The notes: generated by a model not told the origin, from the sequence alone. A stretch of 64,000 bases of DNA from Atherinomorus stipes (GCA_023101725.1 JALJCO010001162.1:413419-477418); one strand, 5' to 3'; numbered from the stretch's first letter, positions 1 to 11,204 are shown. A program made the numbers and translations.

Positions 1-701
1 AGCGACCCTCCGCCGTTATAAAAATAAATACAAACACATACACACATACAAAAATAAACAATTTACGGGTAATAATGAAATAATCCAACACAGAACTATT
101 TGTTCTCCCACCACATAAGATTGAGTGGACAGCATGGTTGCTAAGCAACTCAATTTGTCGACAATTAGCAGGGTATCTCATAAAACAAAGATATTTTCTT
201 ACGATTTGGGCTGCCATCAACATGTAAACAGGTTTTATTTCATTTTATTTTTATTTACTTATTTCTTTTTGGTATTAAAGTTCATTTAAAAAATCCAACC
301 AAAGTGAGGATGTAGGCCTACTGTAGTTAACCTAGTTTATGCAACTGCGTGTGGACATTAATAACCAGGGTTTTAAGGTTTGAAATATCACTGCCTGTGA
401 CAAAATATGCTCTGATCACATTTGCGACTTGTATTTACTGGGTTGCTTACTGCCCAGGTGAACAAGCTTACAGAATGAGAAACACCTGTTTTATAATCTA
501 AGTTTTGACACAAAGTAGACACATTTCCATTTCAAATAAATATAATTAACTACTGTACCCAGTTATTACTTAGGAGATAAAGAGCATGCTGAGACTGCCT
601 GTCACGACTCCAGCGATGCTGTCTATTAGCAGTTTCCGTGCTCTACCCATGGAATCCGTACAAAAACATGGTCAGGGCTGCACATATATTTCTGCTCATA
701 C
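1..701. other. AT-rich stretch, nothing recognised
   Basis: I see no gene, repeat end or long open frame that resembles a known family here. The stretch is AT-rich with short A/T runs. It ends at the TTAA (702-705) that borders the first family B MITE. Confidence 0.5.
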
Positions 702-705
702 TTAA

Positions 706-1205
706 ACGTAGAGTCCCTCCACATTTCTGTTTGTTAACAACGCTCGGGCTAATGGCCGCCTCGTTCTTCAGCCTATTCAGCTTCAACGACTCCTTCAGAA
801 CTTCACAAGCGGGTAAAAGCCAAACTAATATTAACGCTGGTTTTCCAACGTGCAGTATTTAAGTAGCTCTTACTGCAGAGTACTTCTTCAGTACGTCTGC
901 TGTTTTTCTTTTTTTTTTTTTCAAGAGTTCAAGTGACTGGCGTCTGATGCAATCATGAGCTCATTCCCACACAGCCTCATGCCCTTAGCTCTGTCATTGG
1001 TTGGCAATATATACAGAAATCTACACTCACAACCGTCCCAACCACACCAAAAAAAATGGAAAGGGCGAATTACAGACAGGGGAGAGAGAGTTTTATTAAA
1101 ACTCACCACAGCATGAGAATAGAGGCCCCAAGGCGCGGGTTGAGACGGATTTCACTTGCACAGGTCTAATGTTTAATTTCAGGGGGGAAACTCCAGACTC
1201 TACCT
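706..1205. mobile_element. TTAA MITE family B, copy 1
   Basis: This is a diverged copy of the element at 57666-58144. Shared blocks include CGGGCTAATGG near 750, CCCTTAGCTCTGTCATT near 980 and the right end AACTCCAGACTCTACCT. TTAA flanks both sides (702-705 and 1206-1209), consistent with a 4-bp TTAA duplication. The left end reads ACGTAGAGTCC and pairs imperfectly with the right end. No transposase frame is present, so it is non-autonomous. TTAA targeting is typical of Kolobok and piggyBac elements; the superfamily is inferred. The lower conservation of this copy suggests it is older than copy 2. Confidence 0.75.
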
Positions 1206-1520
1206 TTAAGTACTAGTGATGAATAAAATGTTCTTAGGGATCAGTGATGTCCCTGGTTATCAGGTTAAATACCTTGTTTATAGGCTAGTGGAACAAGGCA
1301 AAAGCTTTAAAAGCTAGCTGGTTTTATGTAGCAGCTTGCTATAAACTAGACTGTCTAAGCACAGAAACTCTTTTTCCTTCTCGACCATGTGTCCAAATCT
1401 TCACACAGAATTGAAGGTGATGGCTACAAGTTTAATTCCTCTCCACCAGTAGATGGCGTACTAACACTCGCTTACTGAATTAGCATTAGCAACAATACAG
1501 AACAAGCTAACCGTTAGTGG

Positions 1521-2478
1521 CTGTTACGCCTGTTAACGTAATAAATCACAAATGTAATAGAAATATGCAGCTTTTAATGTAATAATCCTGAAAATGTAAT
1601 GCATTCCCCACAAATGTAATAGCCGCTGCCTACTATAACTACTAGAAAATGTCAGAACCCCAAAAAGCAGCGGAATATCTGCGTGCTTATGCTTCACCTG
1701 GAAGGACGTTCTCTATTAAAAAAAATTAAATGAGAATATAAAGGAGGCACAAGCACCGCCCCAAACTACTAAGGGTCCAGATGAGGCCCCCCACCCCAGC
1801 CGTAACATCCAGGTCACCATCAGGAATGTCTAAAAATGTATGAGCATAGTCCATGTTTGGGCGATATGTAAAAATTAAGGCCTCTGACTTGCCACTGAAG
1901 GTTCACTGCAGTTTCTAATAACCTGAGAGAAACATATTATTTCAGTTACAGACCAGTTTGGGCCTACCAAATACTATTGCACATTTTTTGATAGAATTTG
2001 AGTTTTTCAGTTACAAAACATAGCCATCAATCAGTTCTTTGCAAGAAAAATACACAGTTTTAATGCTTTTAATGCCACTAACGCGCATATATTAGTGCCA
2101 AGATTAGTGCCTTTTCTGTTTGTTTTTTTCCTTACAGTGAACCATCAAATGGAAGCCTGAGGCCCCATGCAGCCTAAAAAGGAGAAAAGAGAAAAGAACA
2201 ATAGCTTTGCGGGGGGAGGGTCAGTAGGAAACAACAGGCAACAACAATCAAATAACAATCACAACACTGTTATTTATTGCAGCATTACATTTGTAGGAAG
2301 TTACACCTGAATCTCTGCCAACGTAATGGTTATTACATTTGTGGGAAATCGCTATTATGTTTGTAGTAGGCAGAGGCTATTACATTTGTGGGAAATGTGT
2401 TAGATTTGCAGGATTATTACATTAAAAGCTGCATATTTTTATTACGTTTGTATTTTATTACACTTGCAGGCGTAACAG
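1521..2478. mobile_element. Palindromic DNA element with TGTAATA-rich arms
   Basis: The ends are a perfect 12-bp inverted repeat, CTGTTACGCCTG at 1521-1532 and its complement at 2467-2478. The arms extend about 120 bp inward (roughly 1521-1640 against 2355-2478), including the shared block GCAGCTTTTAATGTAATAAT. Within the arms the motif AAATGTAATA recurs every 20-40 bp. The middle is unique and shows no coding frame. It is a non-autonomous inverted-repeat element; the superfamily is not clear because no target duplication longer than GG is visible. Confidence 0.65.
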
Positions 2479-3805
2479 GGCCCCAAGTCAAATAAACAAC
2501 TTGAATTTCAAATTGTGTTGTTTTACAAAAAAAAACATAAAAAAACCAGCACAGTTCAGGGTCCACTAAGACATTTTTGGCTAATGCTCTTGATTCTGGG
2601 ACTTCCACCTGCAATGATACTTCAGAGGTGACATTGCTGAAGAAATGAGTCTCTGGTTACTTCTGTAACAACTTGAAAGTCTTGCGAACAGCAACTTTTT
2701 GGGCTGTTTGTCTCCTTCATCTTAGCTGTTCATGAATACATTCATGGGGCCCCGCTTTCTTTTTTTTTTTTTTTTTTTTTTTGAAAGAGCTCTCATTTTA
2801 CACCTTCCCAAACCTTCACCTCACATAACTTCGCCGCAATTAGAATTCAGGACTGTTGCCACCTTGGCCTCAGTTAGCTCACACTGCAGAGGTGTTTTGA
2901 GCTGAAGTATCATTAGCACTGACATTATCAGCTGCCACCTCACAGGCTCTGAACTATAAAGACTGCTCGGGGTTCAAAGACTCTGCCTCCATAAACAGAT
3001 CTTTGGGAAGGGGGGGGGGGGGGGGGGGGTGCTGCTGCCAGAGTTAGAGAATATTTGAGAGAGATAAGTTGAAGGTGAAATAGGACAAAGTTGCAAAACA
3101 AGAAAAGAGAGAATTCCCAGTGGTAGCAGGGAGTGGTTGCGTTCTGTGTCTTGCAGTTGTGAAATAAATCAGGAAACAAATGTATTTTAAGTTCTAGTTT
3201 TATTGAATATAGAATAACAAAATTGGGATGATGCTAATTTTATGCTCTTCCTGGTACTATTGTGTGTAGGAAGTTGGCTAATTGCATGGTTAACACTGAA
3301 CCAGTGTTTTACAGTAACTCTAAATAGCAGAAGAGACTTCAAATCTAGTGTCAATGCATGGAGCTAAAATACTAAAGAACTATTTTCTAAAACCTTTGGC
3401 TTATTTAAGACTCATTAATGACCTTTCCACATAAGAAAAAGGCTTGATTGTTTGGTTTTTCTTTTTTACAGTGCTGAACAAATCTTTTTTTTTTAATCTA
3501 TTTATTTATTTTTTATAGAAACCTTAATATCAATCCAAATATTGTTCCAAATATTGGTTGCCTTGTATTCCAATACAAGGCAACCGATAGAGATCTAAAG
3601 ATTTTAGTTTTATGAGTTCGTAATGCTCTTGAAGATGGATATTTATATACCAAACATAAACCCTGCTCCCATTATAAAATGAACCTCTAAAATATAACCT
3701 CCAGCAGAGAAACACTGTTTGCACCACCTGTTGATATAAAATTTTAACACTGAGCTACTGTAGCTAATGACACTGTTACTGTAGCTAGGTAGCATGAGGT
3801 AGATT
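2479..3805. other. Unassigned stretch with long T and G homopolymers
   Basis: No gene or element was recognised. There is a run of about 23 T at 2760-2782 and one of 20 G at 3010-3029. Small open frames here run through these homopolymers and are not credible proteins. Confidence 0.5.
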
Positions 3806-4030
3806 ATAAAATGAAATGAAAAATACTTTATTTATCCCAGAAGAGAAATTCAACATTGTAAAATTATTAGGACATGATGGAACCATCCCCGTGATAAACT
3901 GAAAAGTATTCCTGCAGACTTTATTGCCTCTAATCCTATGAGAGCGATGGGGTGCATTATTTTCGTCAGCTGCGTCTTGGTGGATGTAACAATGTAACGG
4001 TATGCCTTTTAGCTTCAAGGTGTCCAATTA
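3806..4030 (-). repeat. Dispersed-repeat tail (LINE-like 3' end)
   Basis: The block around 3806-3865 (ACTTTATTTATCCCAGAAG and then AAATTCAACATTG) resembles a tail common in fish genomes, and a related block is present at 34500-34545 in this window. Both follow a GAAATGAAATGAAAAATAC stretch. The family is not identified; a non-LTR 3' end is an inference. Confidence 0.35.
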
Positions 4031-4096
4031 TTCTCATCCCCTGCTATTCTTTCCGCTGCTATAGAATCCATCTGTATGTTGTACGATTTACATTAA

Positions 4097-5316
4097 AGGG
4101 GAATTTAGCTTTTTTTTAAACCTGGGGTCTGTTTTCATATGTCCTTTCATATATGTGAGTGATGGAGAAAGATTTTCAAGATAGCTCCAGTATTTAGCCA
4201 GACAGGCAGCATAGCAATAGTTCAGCAGCCCAGCTAATGATAAGTATGGGGCAACTGGTCCCCGCATCTAAGTTTGCCCTTAAAACATGAGCCGTGTCTC
4301 AAAACGTGCACTTGCCCGAGTGCACTGGAATTCAGTGCGCAGTGGGCACTGTGTACTTTATCTGTAGTGCACACTGTTGTCGCTAAATGCTGACCCGAAT
4401 GGAGCACTGCATTTACAGGAAGTGACGAAGTAACATTGCCCGCTAATGTGAGCTAACTTTACCGAACCGGTAAAACCGCGGCCTCAAACACATGACTAGA
4501 CCATAATTGCCATCAGGGAGTGCCATCAGCTTGGTAGCATGCCACAATATACATTTATGTCTAAATAATTTCATAAACATTACTAAAATCAGTACAATAC
4601 CGCCTCCGCTGCAGCAGGGGTCGCCACCACTATGTTCACTGCCATTATTCAGCTCTGAAAACAGTAAGAAAGTGCAGCTTCGTCTGCTATGCTAGCAAGA
4701 TAGCGGTGTAGTGCGAGTAGTGTGCTTCGTTCTGCACTGGATTTTTGACCGGTATTAGGGCAGCATCCGGATACTTTCAGAGCACTACATTTTAGTTGAA
4801 ACTGCACTTGCACTCAAAAATAGTGTACCACGTAGTGCAAGTGCACGGACTAAGACACACCTGTGCTTTTTTTCCGCACTAAAGGGCTTGGATAGTCTCA
4901 ACGAGTGAACATACTAGAGAGGAGAAATGAACGAAAGTATCTACATTACCTGGCAATGGCTATTTGTTTTGGTGCTTGTGTCCAAATCTTGAAATGTTGG
5001 AAACCAAATCTCGTTCCGAAATTGCGCGATAACCCGTCTCAAAACACCAGTGGGGGATGCAAGTTATTGCACAATTTTTGAAATCACGTGATAAATTGTG
5101 TCAAAACACCCCTCAGTGTGGAAAAAAAAGCATGTTTTTAGGGCAAACTTAGACATGGGGACCAGTTACCCCATACTTATCATTAGCTGGGCTGCTGCTA
5201 TGCTGCCTGCCCGGCTATATACTGGAACTATCTTGAAAATTCCTTTCTCCACCACTCACATATATGAAAGGATATATGAAAACAGACCCCAGGTTCAAAA
5301 AAAGCTAAATTGCCCT
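4097..5316. mobile_element. Large palindromic TTAA element (family I)
   Basis: Two inverted arms of almost 200 bp face each other (4097-4290 and about 5137-5316). They share blocks such as GTCTGTTTTCATAT, CATATATGTGAGTG and CTAATGATAAGTATGGGG in inverse order. TTAA precedes the left end (4093-4096) and TTCA, a likely mutated TTAA, follows the right end. The termini begin AGGG, as in Kolobok elements, so that superfamily is a reasonable inference. No transposase is visible. The loop holds a second inverted-repeat element at 4293-4860. Confidence 0.7.
4293..4860. mobile_element. Nested inverted-repeat element inside family I
   Basis: The ends are imperfect inverted repeats: GTGTCTCAAAACGTGCACTT at about 4294 and the complement of GTGCACGGACTAAGACACAC at 4841-4860. 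It lies in the loop of the 4097-5316 palindrome, so it was probably a later insertion. The interior has repeated AGTGCAC motifs and no coding frame. The superfamily is not determined. Confidence 0.55.
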
Positions 5317-5320
5317 TTCA

Positions 5321-5969
5321 CTCTGAAGGAAGTTTATATGACTGTGTCTTAAGTTGAGCTTAGATTCGAGTTTGGCAAAACTTTTTTTTTTTTTTTTTTT
5401 TTGCCTTAAAATTTACAATTATACAATGTCAATGTGTTAAAAAAAAAGAAGAAAAAAAAAAGGAATCATTGTACTGTAGCTTTCAGTCCACTTACAGTGT
5501 GGTGCTTTTAATGTATTCTAAAATAGTCAATTTTGGCAAAGTATTTTTGTTCAGTGTTTTTCCCTTTACAAAGAAAATTCTAAAATAATTTAATGCATAA
5601 AACTTGTCTTTATACAGAACTAATGTGACTTTCCAGATCACGTGGCTACCTGCTTTACCTGTCCTGCACTGAGCGCATCACAGCCAAAATGGAAACTTTA
5701 TTTTCTGCAGTTTGTCTTTGAATTTACATATCAGTTTCTTCTCTAGCTGCTAATGCAATGCTATTTTAAACAGAGAAACTTGTAATGAGGGCAGTCATTG
5801 GTACTTATCGTGAGAGGGTTCAACACGCAAACTTTCTTCACAGTTTTGCTCCGGCCTCTCCCTTCCTCTCCTGTTGTACCTGACACATGCAATAATGATA
5901 ACACAGTGTGGGTGGCGAAATGCAGTGCAAATCTGATACAAGCATACAGTCCCAGTCGAAGGTTTAGAC
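5321..5969. other. Unassigned stretch with T and A runs
   Basis: A T run lies at 5382-5402 and an A-rich run near 5438-5461. No gene or repeat was recognised. Open frames around 5761-6082 on both strands overlap each other and extend into a MITE, so they are not supported. Confidence 0.45.
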
Positions 5970-6188
5970 CAGGGGTGCACAAGTCCAGTCCTCGAGAGCT
6001 GCTAACCTGCACATTTTGGTTGCACCCCTTCTCCGACACACTTGAATCAAATGAATGGCTCAGCCTCTGCAGAGCTGAATGACACGTGCCTGAGGGAATT
6101 ATCCATTTAATTCAGGTGTGTTGGAGAAGGTATGTTTTAAAAATTTCAGGATAGTAGCTTTTGAGGACTGGAATTGGGCACCCCTGGT
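5970..6188. mobile_element. hAT-type MITE (CAGGGGTG ends)
   Basis: The element starts CAGGGGTGCACAAGTCCAGT and ends GGAATTGGGCACCCCTG, an imperfect inverted repeat. It is flanked by GTTTAGAC (5962-5969) and GTTTTAGAC (6189-6197), an 8-bp duplication with one extra T. CAG-type ends and 8-bp duplications are features of hAT elements. The 219-bp size and internal ATTCAGGTGTGTTGGAG block match a MITE family very common in fish. Related copies lie at 12638, 13255 and 33135. Confidence 0.85.
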
Positions 6189-6330
6189 TTTAGACACACT
6201 CGGGTGTATCCAAATTATTGTATTTTTGGCTAAGCTCAAGCAATATCCCACACAATTTTGAAATTTGGACCGGACACTTTTTTTTTTTTTTTCTCTCAGA
6301 CGGCATGCTTGGATAAAACATGCATGTCTA

Positions 6331-7160
6331 TACAGTGGGTAGGGAAAGTATTCAGACCCCTTCAAACTTTTTACTCTGATTTATTGCAACCATTTGCTAA
6401 AAAAAAAAAAAAACACAAAAAAACATTCATATTATTTCTCATGAATGGACACTCAGCACCCCATCTTGACAGAAAACTGGAATGTAGAAATTTTTACAAA
6501 TTTATTAAAAAAGAAAAAACTGAAATATTACACAGTCATAAGTATTCAGACCCTTTGCAGTGACACTCATTTAACTCACAGGCTGTCCATTTCTTCTGAT
6601 CCTCCTTGAGATGGTTCTACTCCTTCATTGGAGTCCAGCTGTGTTTAATTAGACTGATTGGACTTGATTAGGAAAGGCACACACCTGTCTATATAAGACC
6701 TTACAGCTCACAGTGTCAGAGCAAATGAGAATCATGAGGTTGAAGGAACTGTCCTAGGAAGTCAGAAACAGAATTGTGGCAAGGCACAGATCCGGCTAAG
6801 GTTACACAAGAATTTCTGCAGCACCATGGCCTCTATGGAAGAAGTTTGGGATGACCAGAACTCTTCCTAGCCCCGGCCGTCCAGCCAGACTGAGCAATCA
6901 TGGGAGAAGAGCCTTGGTGAGAGAAGAACCCAAAGATCACTGTGGCTGAGCTCCAGAGATGCAGTATGGAGATGGAACAAAGTTCCACAAAGTCAACTAT
7001 CACTGCAGCCTCCACCAGTCGGGGCTTTATGTCCCGATGGAAACCTCTCCTCAGTGCAACATATATGAAAGCCCGAAAAAAGTTTGCCAAAAAACACATG
7101 AAGGACTCCCAGACTGTGAGAAATAAGATTCTCTGGTCTGATGAGACCAAGATTTAACTT
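6331..7160 (+). pseudogene. Truncated Tc1-like transposon with broken transposase
   Basis: The left end TACAGTGGGTAGGGAAAGTA and two direct repeats of AAGTATTCAGACCC (about 6346 and 6541) form the bipartite IR/DR end typical of Tc1-like elements. A degraded transposase starts near 6727 (AATGAGAATCATGAGGTTG). Recognisable frames include RRALVREEPKITVAELQR around 6910-6960 and MKARKKFAKKHMKDSQTV then WSDETKI near 7062-7157, where the second catalytic Asp of a DD34E transposase would lie. Small deletions break the frame several times. The copy stops at about 7160, so the C-terminal third with the Glu and the right end are missing. Transposition by itself is impossible. Confidence 0.9.
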
Positions 7161-7602
7161 TTGGTTAAATCTAATTGCTAAATCTACTACTACTTGCCCC
7201 AATTACCCCCCCCCCCCCCCCCGAAAAAAAGCTTATAAAAATGAAACTAAGCATATAAAGAGGATACGGACAAATGCAGTAAAACAAGTGGTACAAGTGG
7301 AAGTGGTTTCTGGAGGACCTTTGCTTCAAACGTGTAATAAGATTAATAACATCAGATATTATTCTTTGTGCAGTTGATTTGTTACACAGCACTGGAAAAA
7401 CCATGGTTTTGGATTCAGAGTCACTCTTTCTAAAGTGTGATGACCTGAAGCAAATGTCCAACAAGATAAATATAGTAGTTCAAAAAGAAAACACCCGGCA
7501 ATGAATTCTAACTACCTGTTAACCTCTGGAGACCTAAAATCTGCTCTCGCAAAAAAAAAAAAAAAGGAAAAGAAAAAAGAAAAAAAAAAAAACTTGATTT
7601 AA
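7161..7602. other. Low-complexity stretch after the Tc1 break
   Basis: A C17 run lies at 7206-7222 and A-rich runs at 7550-7592. No gene or repeat family was recognised between the Tc1 break and the next TTAA element. Confidence 0.45.
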
Positions 7603-8362
7603 AGCAGAACTCAGTAACTTCAGCTCGGGGCTCCCCCTAGTGGCGTCCTTTCACTGTCGTAAAGTTCAACCCCCCCTGCACCCCCACAGCACACAGACGG
7701 TTTCTCTACCTGTCTTTCCTCTATTTTGATCCCTGGATATCTCTCTAAGCGTTTATTAGCTTGTTGATGCTACTTTGCTGCGTTGGTAGCAGCACCTCGT
7801 CTCCCTCTGCTCAAAGCAAAGACTTGTCTCTTTTGAAACGGGACGTTTTACCCGCGATTTGCGGGTAAATATGCCGTGGATTATATTTTTCTCTGGTGTT
7901 GGCGAGTAGGTAACTCGGTAGCAGGTAAGAATACGAACTTTTATTTACTTTTTGCGGACGTGACAAGTGATTATTGAGCCTGAAGCAGTGATGCATCACC
8001 CGGCGCCCAGGCAGCGCAAGCTACGTGAATCACTCCAGCAAAGAGTTGGTTATGAGAGCCAGGAGCCGGTGTTTAGGTGGTGTGAAGCTAAAGAAATGTT
8101 TTCTTCGAATTAGCGCTGGTAGTCTGGTTAAAATCAGCGCTGGAAGCAGCTCGGTAGATAGGGGACCTGAGTACCGTACAGCGGTTTCTGTTGTCGCAAG
8201 TTCTGCTCGGGTCGGCGCAGGCAAAGTCGCATAGAGCTGCTCGCAGGCCAGAGGCCCCGGCGGAAGGGGGGAAACATTGAATCGCTCCGTAAACACTTTG
8301 TTTAGCCCCACGGGGATTCCGAAAAGCATTTATTGAGGTAAAAAAGTTACTGAGTTTCCCCT
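7603..8362. mobile_element. TTAA MITE family D
   Basis: TTAA flanks both ends (7599-7602 and 8363-8366). The termini are inverted: AGCAGAACTCAGTAACTT on the left and AAGTTACTGAGTTTCCCCT on the right share the core AACTCAGTAACTT. The 760-bp interior is more GC-rich than the surroundings and has no supported coding frame. The blocks CTCCCCCTAGTGGCGTC and TGATGCATCACCCGG stand out but were not matched to a gene. This is a non-autonomous element that probably used a TTAA-specific transposase. Confidence 0.65.
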
Positions 8363-8683
8363 TTAAAGATTCAGTGCACACTCAAAAATAGAGGTACCAA
8401 TTTGTACTTAAAAGGGTACAAAGCTTGTCGCTGGGGGTGTTCCTTTTTTAATTACATTTCTGTACCCTTCAGTCCTGCTCCATTTTTGTACCTTATCAAG
8501 CTGTATCAGTTAATATACAGTAGTACAATTAAATCATTTAAAAATGATGAATTAAAGTCAATAGGGCTTGGGAACGTGACGTCACAGCGTAAGCCCCGGG
8601 GGTCGACGTGAGGATTCTCCATTTTTGAAGGCCAGTGTTCGAAGTCGGGCTATGTGCACAACATGGGTAGAACTTGCTGGTTT

Positions 8684-9935
8684 CATGCTGGCATTCCGAC
8701 ATACTGTCATTTCAACATTCCACCATCCCGAAATCCCACTATTCTGGCACACAAACGTCCCACCATTCCGACAAGGCTTTAGGAAACGTGTGTTAATAAG
8801 AGTCTCTGACTCAGCGCTGTCCGGTCCTGAACTGCAAACGATGAAGAGATCCTCATTAGGAGGTTAGCTTCTGCAAATGAATAAATATTTGCTGCCACAA
8901 CACAATTTGGGAAAATGCCAAGGAATGAAATCCAGTTTCCCCTCCAAATATGAACTGCAGTGCGCTTGCATATAAACAGACGAAAGGGTACCAGATAGAT
9001 ACAATGATGGAAAATAGTTAGATTACTTATCAAAAATATATACATTAAAAAGCATATTTAAAAAAAAACTAAAGGATTTAGATATAATTAACAGTACTGT
9101 GGGAAATCTTCTCCTATTGATTTTAGAATTATGCTGAGAGCAAGCGCGCTGGTGATTTCTTTAAATGTGTGTTCTGATTAATTTCCTAAATAAAGTTTTA
9201 GCTTCTGAAATCAGATTTTTACAATTCTGATGGAGCTCATTGTTTATCTGGATGATGCGGCTTCATTCCGAACCATTTCACTGAACCTGGAGGAACCCTG
9301 GAGATAAAAATAAATAAAAAATTCAGTGTAATGCCGGTTTTGTGCGGCATCCATAAATGCGCACAATGATGCGCCCTCCCCTGCTGTACAGCATGGAGAA
9401 TGGACATTATTCACACGTTTTCGCTGGAATGAGTCAGTGACTTCAGGTGTCACCTGCAGCGCCGTCATTGATATCTGTAACTGCAATTATTAATGTTGCA
9501 TTATGATGCCAGTGTGCGTGAAGACACACGGCTTTGTGGAGAGCTCTGCTCCAGCTGGCTGCGGTAACTGATGCCGTTTTTTCTGCTGACAGTCAGAGAT
9601 CCCTGAGATTCAGGCATGAATCTAACATGTTTCAGACGAGCTGGAGTTACGTTAATACACGGAGGCAGATTATGTATCCCGTTTCAGGAGATTTTGATAA
9701 CAGATCATTAAGTTGCTTTGCGAGGTTGTGGAGTCTGTCTGCTGTGAAAGCACGTAAAAATCTAAATGTCAGGGGAGGGAGGAGGTTTTTAAAGGAATTA
9801 TTGGAATGGTGGGATGTCATGCCAACCATAGGATGAAAAAAAGCCAGAATGATGAGACGTTTAGTAGAACTTTTTAGTTGTTGCCATTTTGGCAGTTGGG
9901 GACCATGTCGGAGTGGAGGAATGTCAGAATGGCGA
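8684..9935. repeat. Degenerate ATTCCGACAT-type subrepeats in two inverted blocks
   Basis: From about 8684 to 8778 short variants of CATTCCGACAT and CATTCCACCATCCCG follow one another. From about 9805 to 9935 the same motifs appear in reverse complement (GGAATGGTGGGATGTCAT, CATGTCGGAGTGGAGGAATG). They lie inside the inner element, on the left side and just upstream of the THAP remnant. The sequence between the blocks (8780-9800) shows nothing recognisable. Confidence 0.45.
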
Positions 9936-9945
9936 TTGCCTCCTG

Positions 9946-10170
9946 ATCTTTTGCTGTGTTGTGGGTTGCAATGTTCCTGCACATGATCGATCTGGAAAAA
10001 ACAATGAAAACCGGCCATCTTTTTTTTTTTTTTTTTTTTCCCCTGTTTCCAACATGAAAACAAAATCAAGGAGTCGTGTGTCAGAAGTAACCCGGAGGCG
10101 GCGAATGGCATGGATAGCAGCTGCAAGACGCACAGACATTTTAGCCTACTTACATCCCATCCTACCTCGT
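9946..10170 (+). pseudogene. THAP zinc-finger first-exon remnant
   Basis: The + frame reads CCVVGCNVPAHD, then a block corrupted by a T19 tract (10021-10039), then TRRRRMAWIAAARRTD. This matches the start and middle of a THAP finger, a C2CH zinc-binding DNA-binding domain used by P-type and Kolobok transposases and by host proteins. The later Cys-x2-His pair is absent. Directly after the codons for YLHPILP lies GTAAGT (10169-10174), a good splice donor, so this may be a true exon end. It is broken and cannot make a full domain. The name rests on motif recall. Confidence 0.55.
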
Positions 10171-10389
10171 AAGTAGGTAAGTGTAAGCACTTTTGGTAAG
10201 TGCAAATGTGTCATAATTGGATGATTACTTTACTACTTTCTCCTATTTTTCATAGAAATTGCCTGTAAAGCTCCCTTTTAACATAGCCTTATTTTATGGT
10301 GCGGTTAGCATGCTACAAGGAAGCCTCATTCAAACACATGAATGAATGGGACCCTGGAAAAGCACTTAGCAAGCCACTCAGATGCTTAC

Positions 10390-10730
10390 CAATGACGATG
10401 TTGTCTGAGCCCATCAGTTTGCAGGCATCCACATCTTGGACCCAGCCGTTCGGAAACTTGTAATTCCGAAACTGAGACGAAGTGTAGGCACTCACGTCAC
10501 ATACCAAGTATGTGAAAATGTGGAGGAGGAAGCAGAAGATCGGGGTCACAGGTCCACTCTGTAGCCAGCATTTCATATGGGTCCTTATCTCCGATTAACG
10601 CAATCTTCTCCATATAGCGTCTCCTTGCCTTGGGAAGAAGTTTATCTTGGTACCGGTCTTTTCTTTCTATTTGAACTTTTAGCATCCTGCTGTTTTCTTG
10701 TTCTAAGTCGGTCCCTCCCGCTGGCCTCAA
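10390..10730 (-). pseudogene. SWIM/YqaJ-type gene 5' remnant
   Basis: The minus-strand frame reads ARRRYMEKIALIGDKDPYE and, after a frameshift near 10520, VSAYTSSQFRNYKF, GWVQDVDACK and NIVIGK. This resembles the N-terminal part of a large fish protein family that carries a SWIM zinc finger and a YqaJ-like nuclease domain and is often repetitive in fish genomes. The reading stops at ATTG followed by GTAAGC on the minus strand (about 10390), a splice donor. The SWIM and nuclease parts are missing. The family assignment is from memory and needs a protein search. Confidence 0.5.
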
Positions 10731-11204
10731 AAAATGGCAGCCACGTATTGTTTACCTCCCACAATGCATTGCGCTGTGACGTCGGTTCCCAAGCCCTATA
10801 AAAAAGAAATTGACAACAACTAAAGATGCTAATAATAAATGAATAATTATTATATAAATATTAGGCCAAACACATATAATTGTACATGTAATTATTGCTA
10901 CTGTATGATTACTATAATTATAATGAAAATCATAATACAAAAACTATAATTATACTACTGTTTAGAAGGACTGCTATATATAGTTATTGTACAAGCTATG
11001 CACATTTTTCAATGCTGCAGGTACCCTTAGGGTTGAAATGCTACAAATTTGTACTTTATATTACTTTGGACCCTTTTTCATAGTATATAGGTACACTTCT
11101 GGCCTCATAAAGACCAAAATTGTGCTTTTGAGAGAACATTTGTAATAAAAATGTACCTACAGGTACAGAAATGTTCCTGTCTCGTACCTCTAGTTTTGAG
11201 TGTG

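Larger units (their letters stand above)
8561..10799. mobile_element. Inner element with remnants of two convergent genes
   Basis: A perfect 15-bp inverted repeat, ATAGGGCTTGGGAAC at 8561-8575 and its complement at 10785-10799, continues as GACGTCACAGCG in both arms. Further in, both arms share CCATTTTTGA and then AGGCCAG. The right half carries a THAP-finger gene remnant on + (9946-10170) and a SWIM/YqaJ-type gene remnant on - (10390-10730). Both end at splice-donor-like sites facing each other across about 220 bp. The likely reading is a two-gene DNA transposon that lost its centre. THAP fingers occur in P and Kolobok transposases, but the ends here do not show TTAA. Confidence 0.6.
8377..11204. 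mobile_element. Outer inverted-repeat element split by an inner element
   Basis: The ends are a perfect 11-bp inverted repeat, CACACTCAAAA at 8377-8387 and its complement at 11194-11204, followed by AGAGGTAC on both sides. Several GTACC/GGTAC motifs recur within about 200 bp of each end. The element is interrupted by the inner element at 8561-10799, so its own sequence is roughly 8377-8560 plus 10800-11204. No clear target duplication was found, which leaves the superfamily open. Two unrelated solo ends remain possible. Confidence 0.5.

Noticed and set aside
8377..11204. Single 2.8-kb transposon with the CACACTCAAAA ends as its own termini
   Set aside because: The inner 15-bp inverted repeats and the genes belong to a distinct inner element; flanking duplications for the outer ends were not found, so one single unit is not supported.
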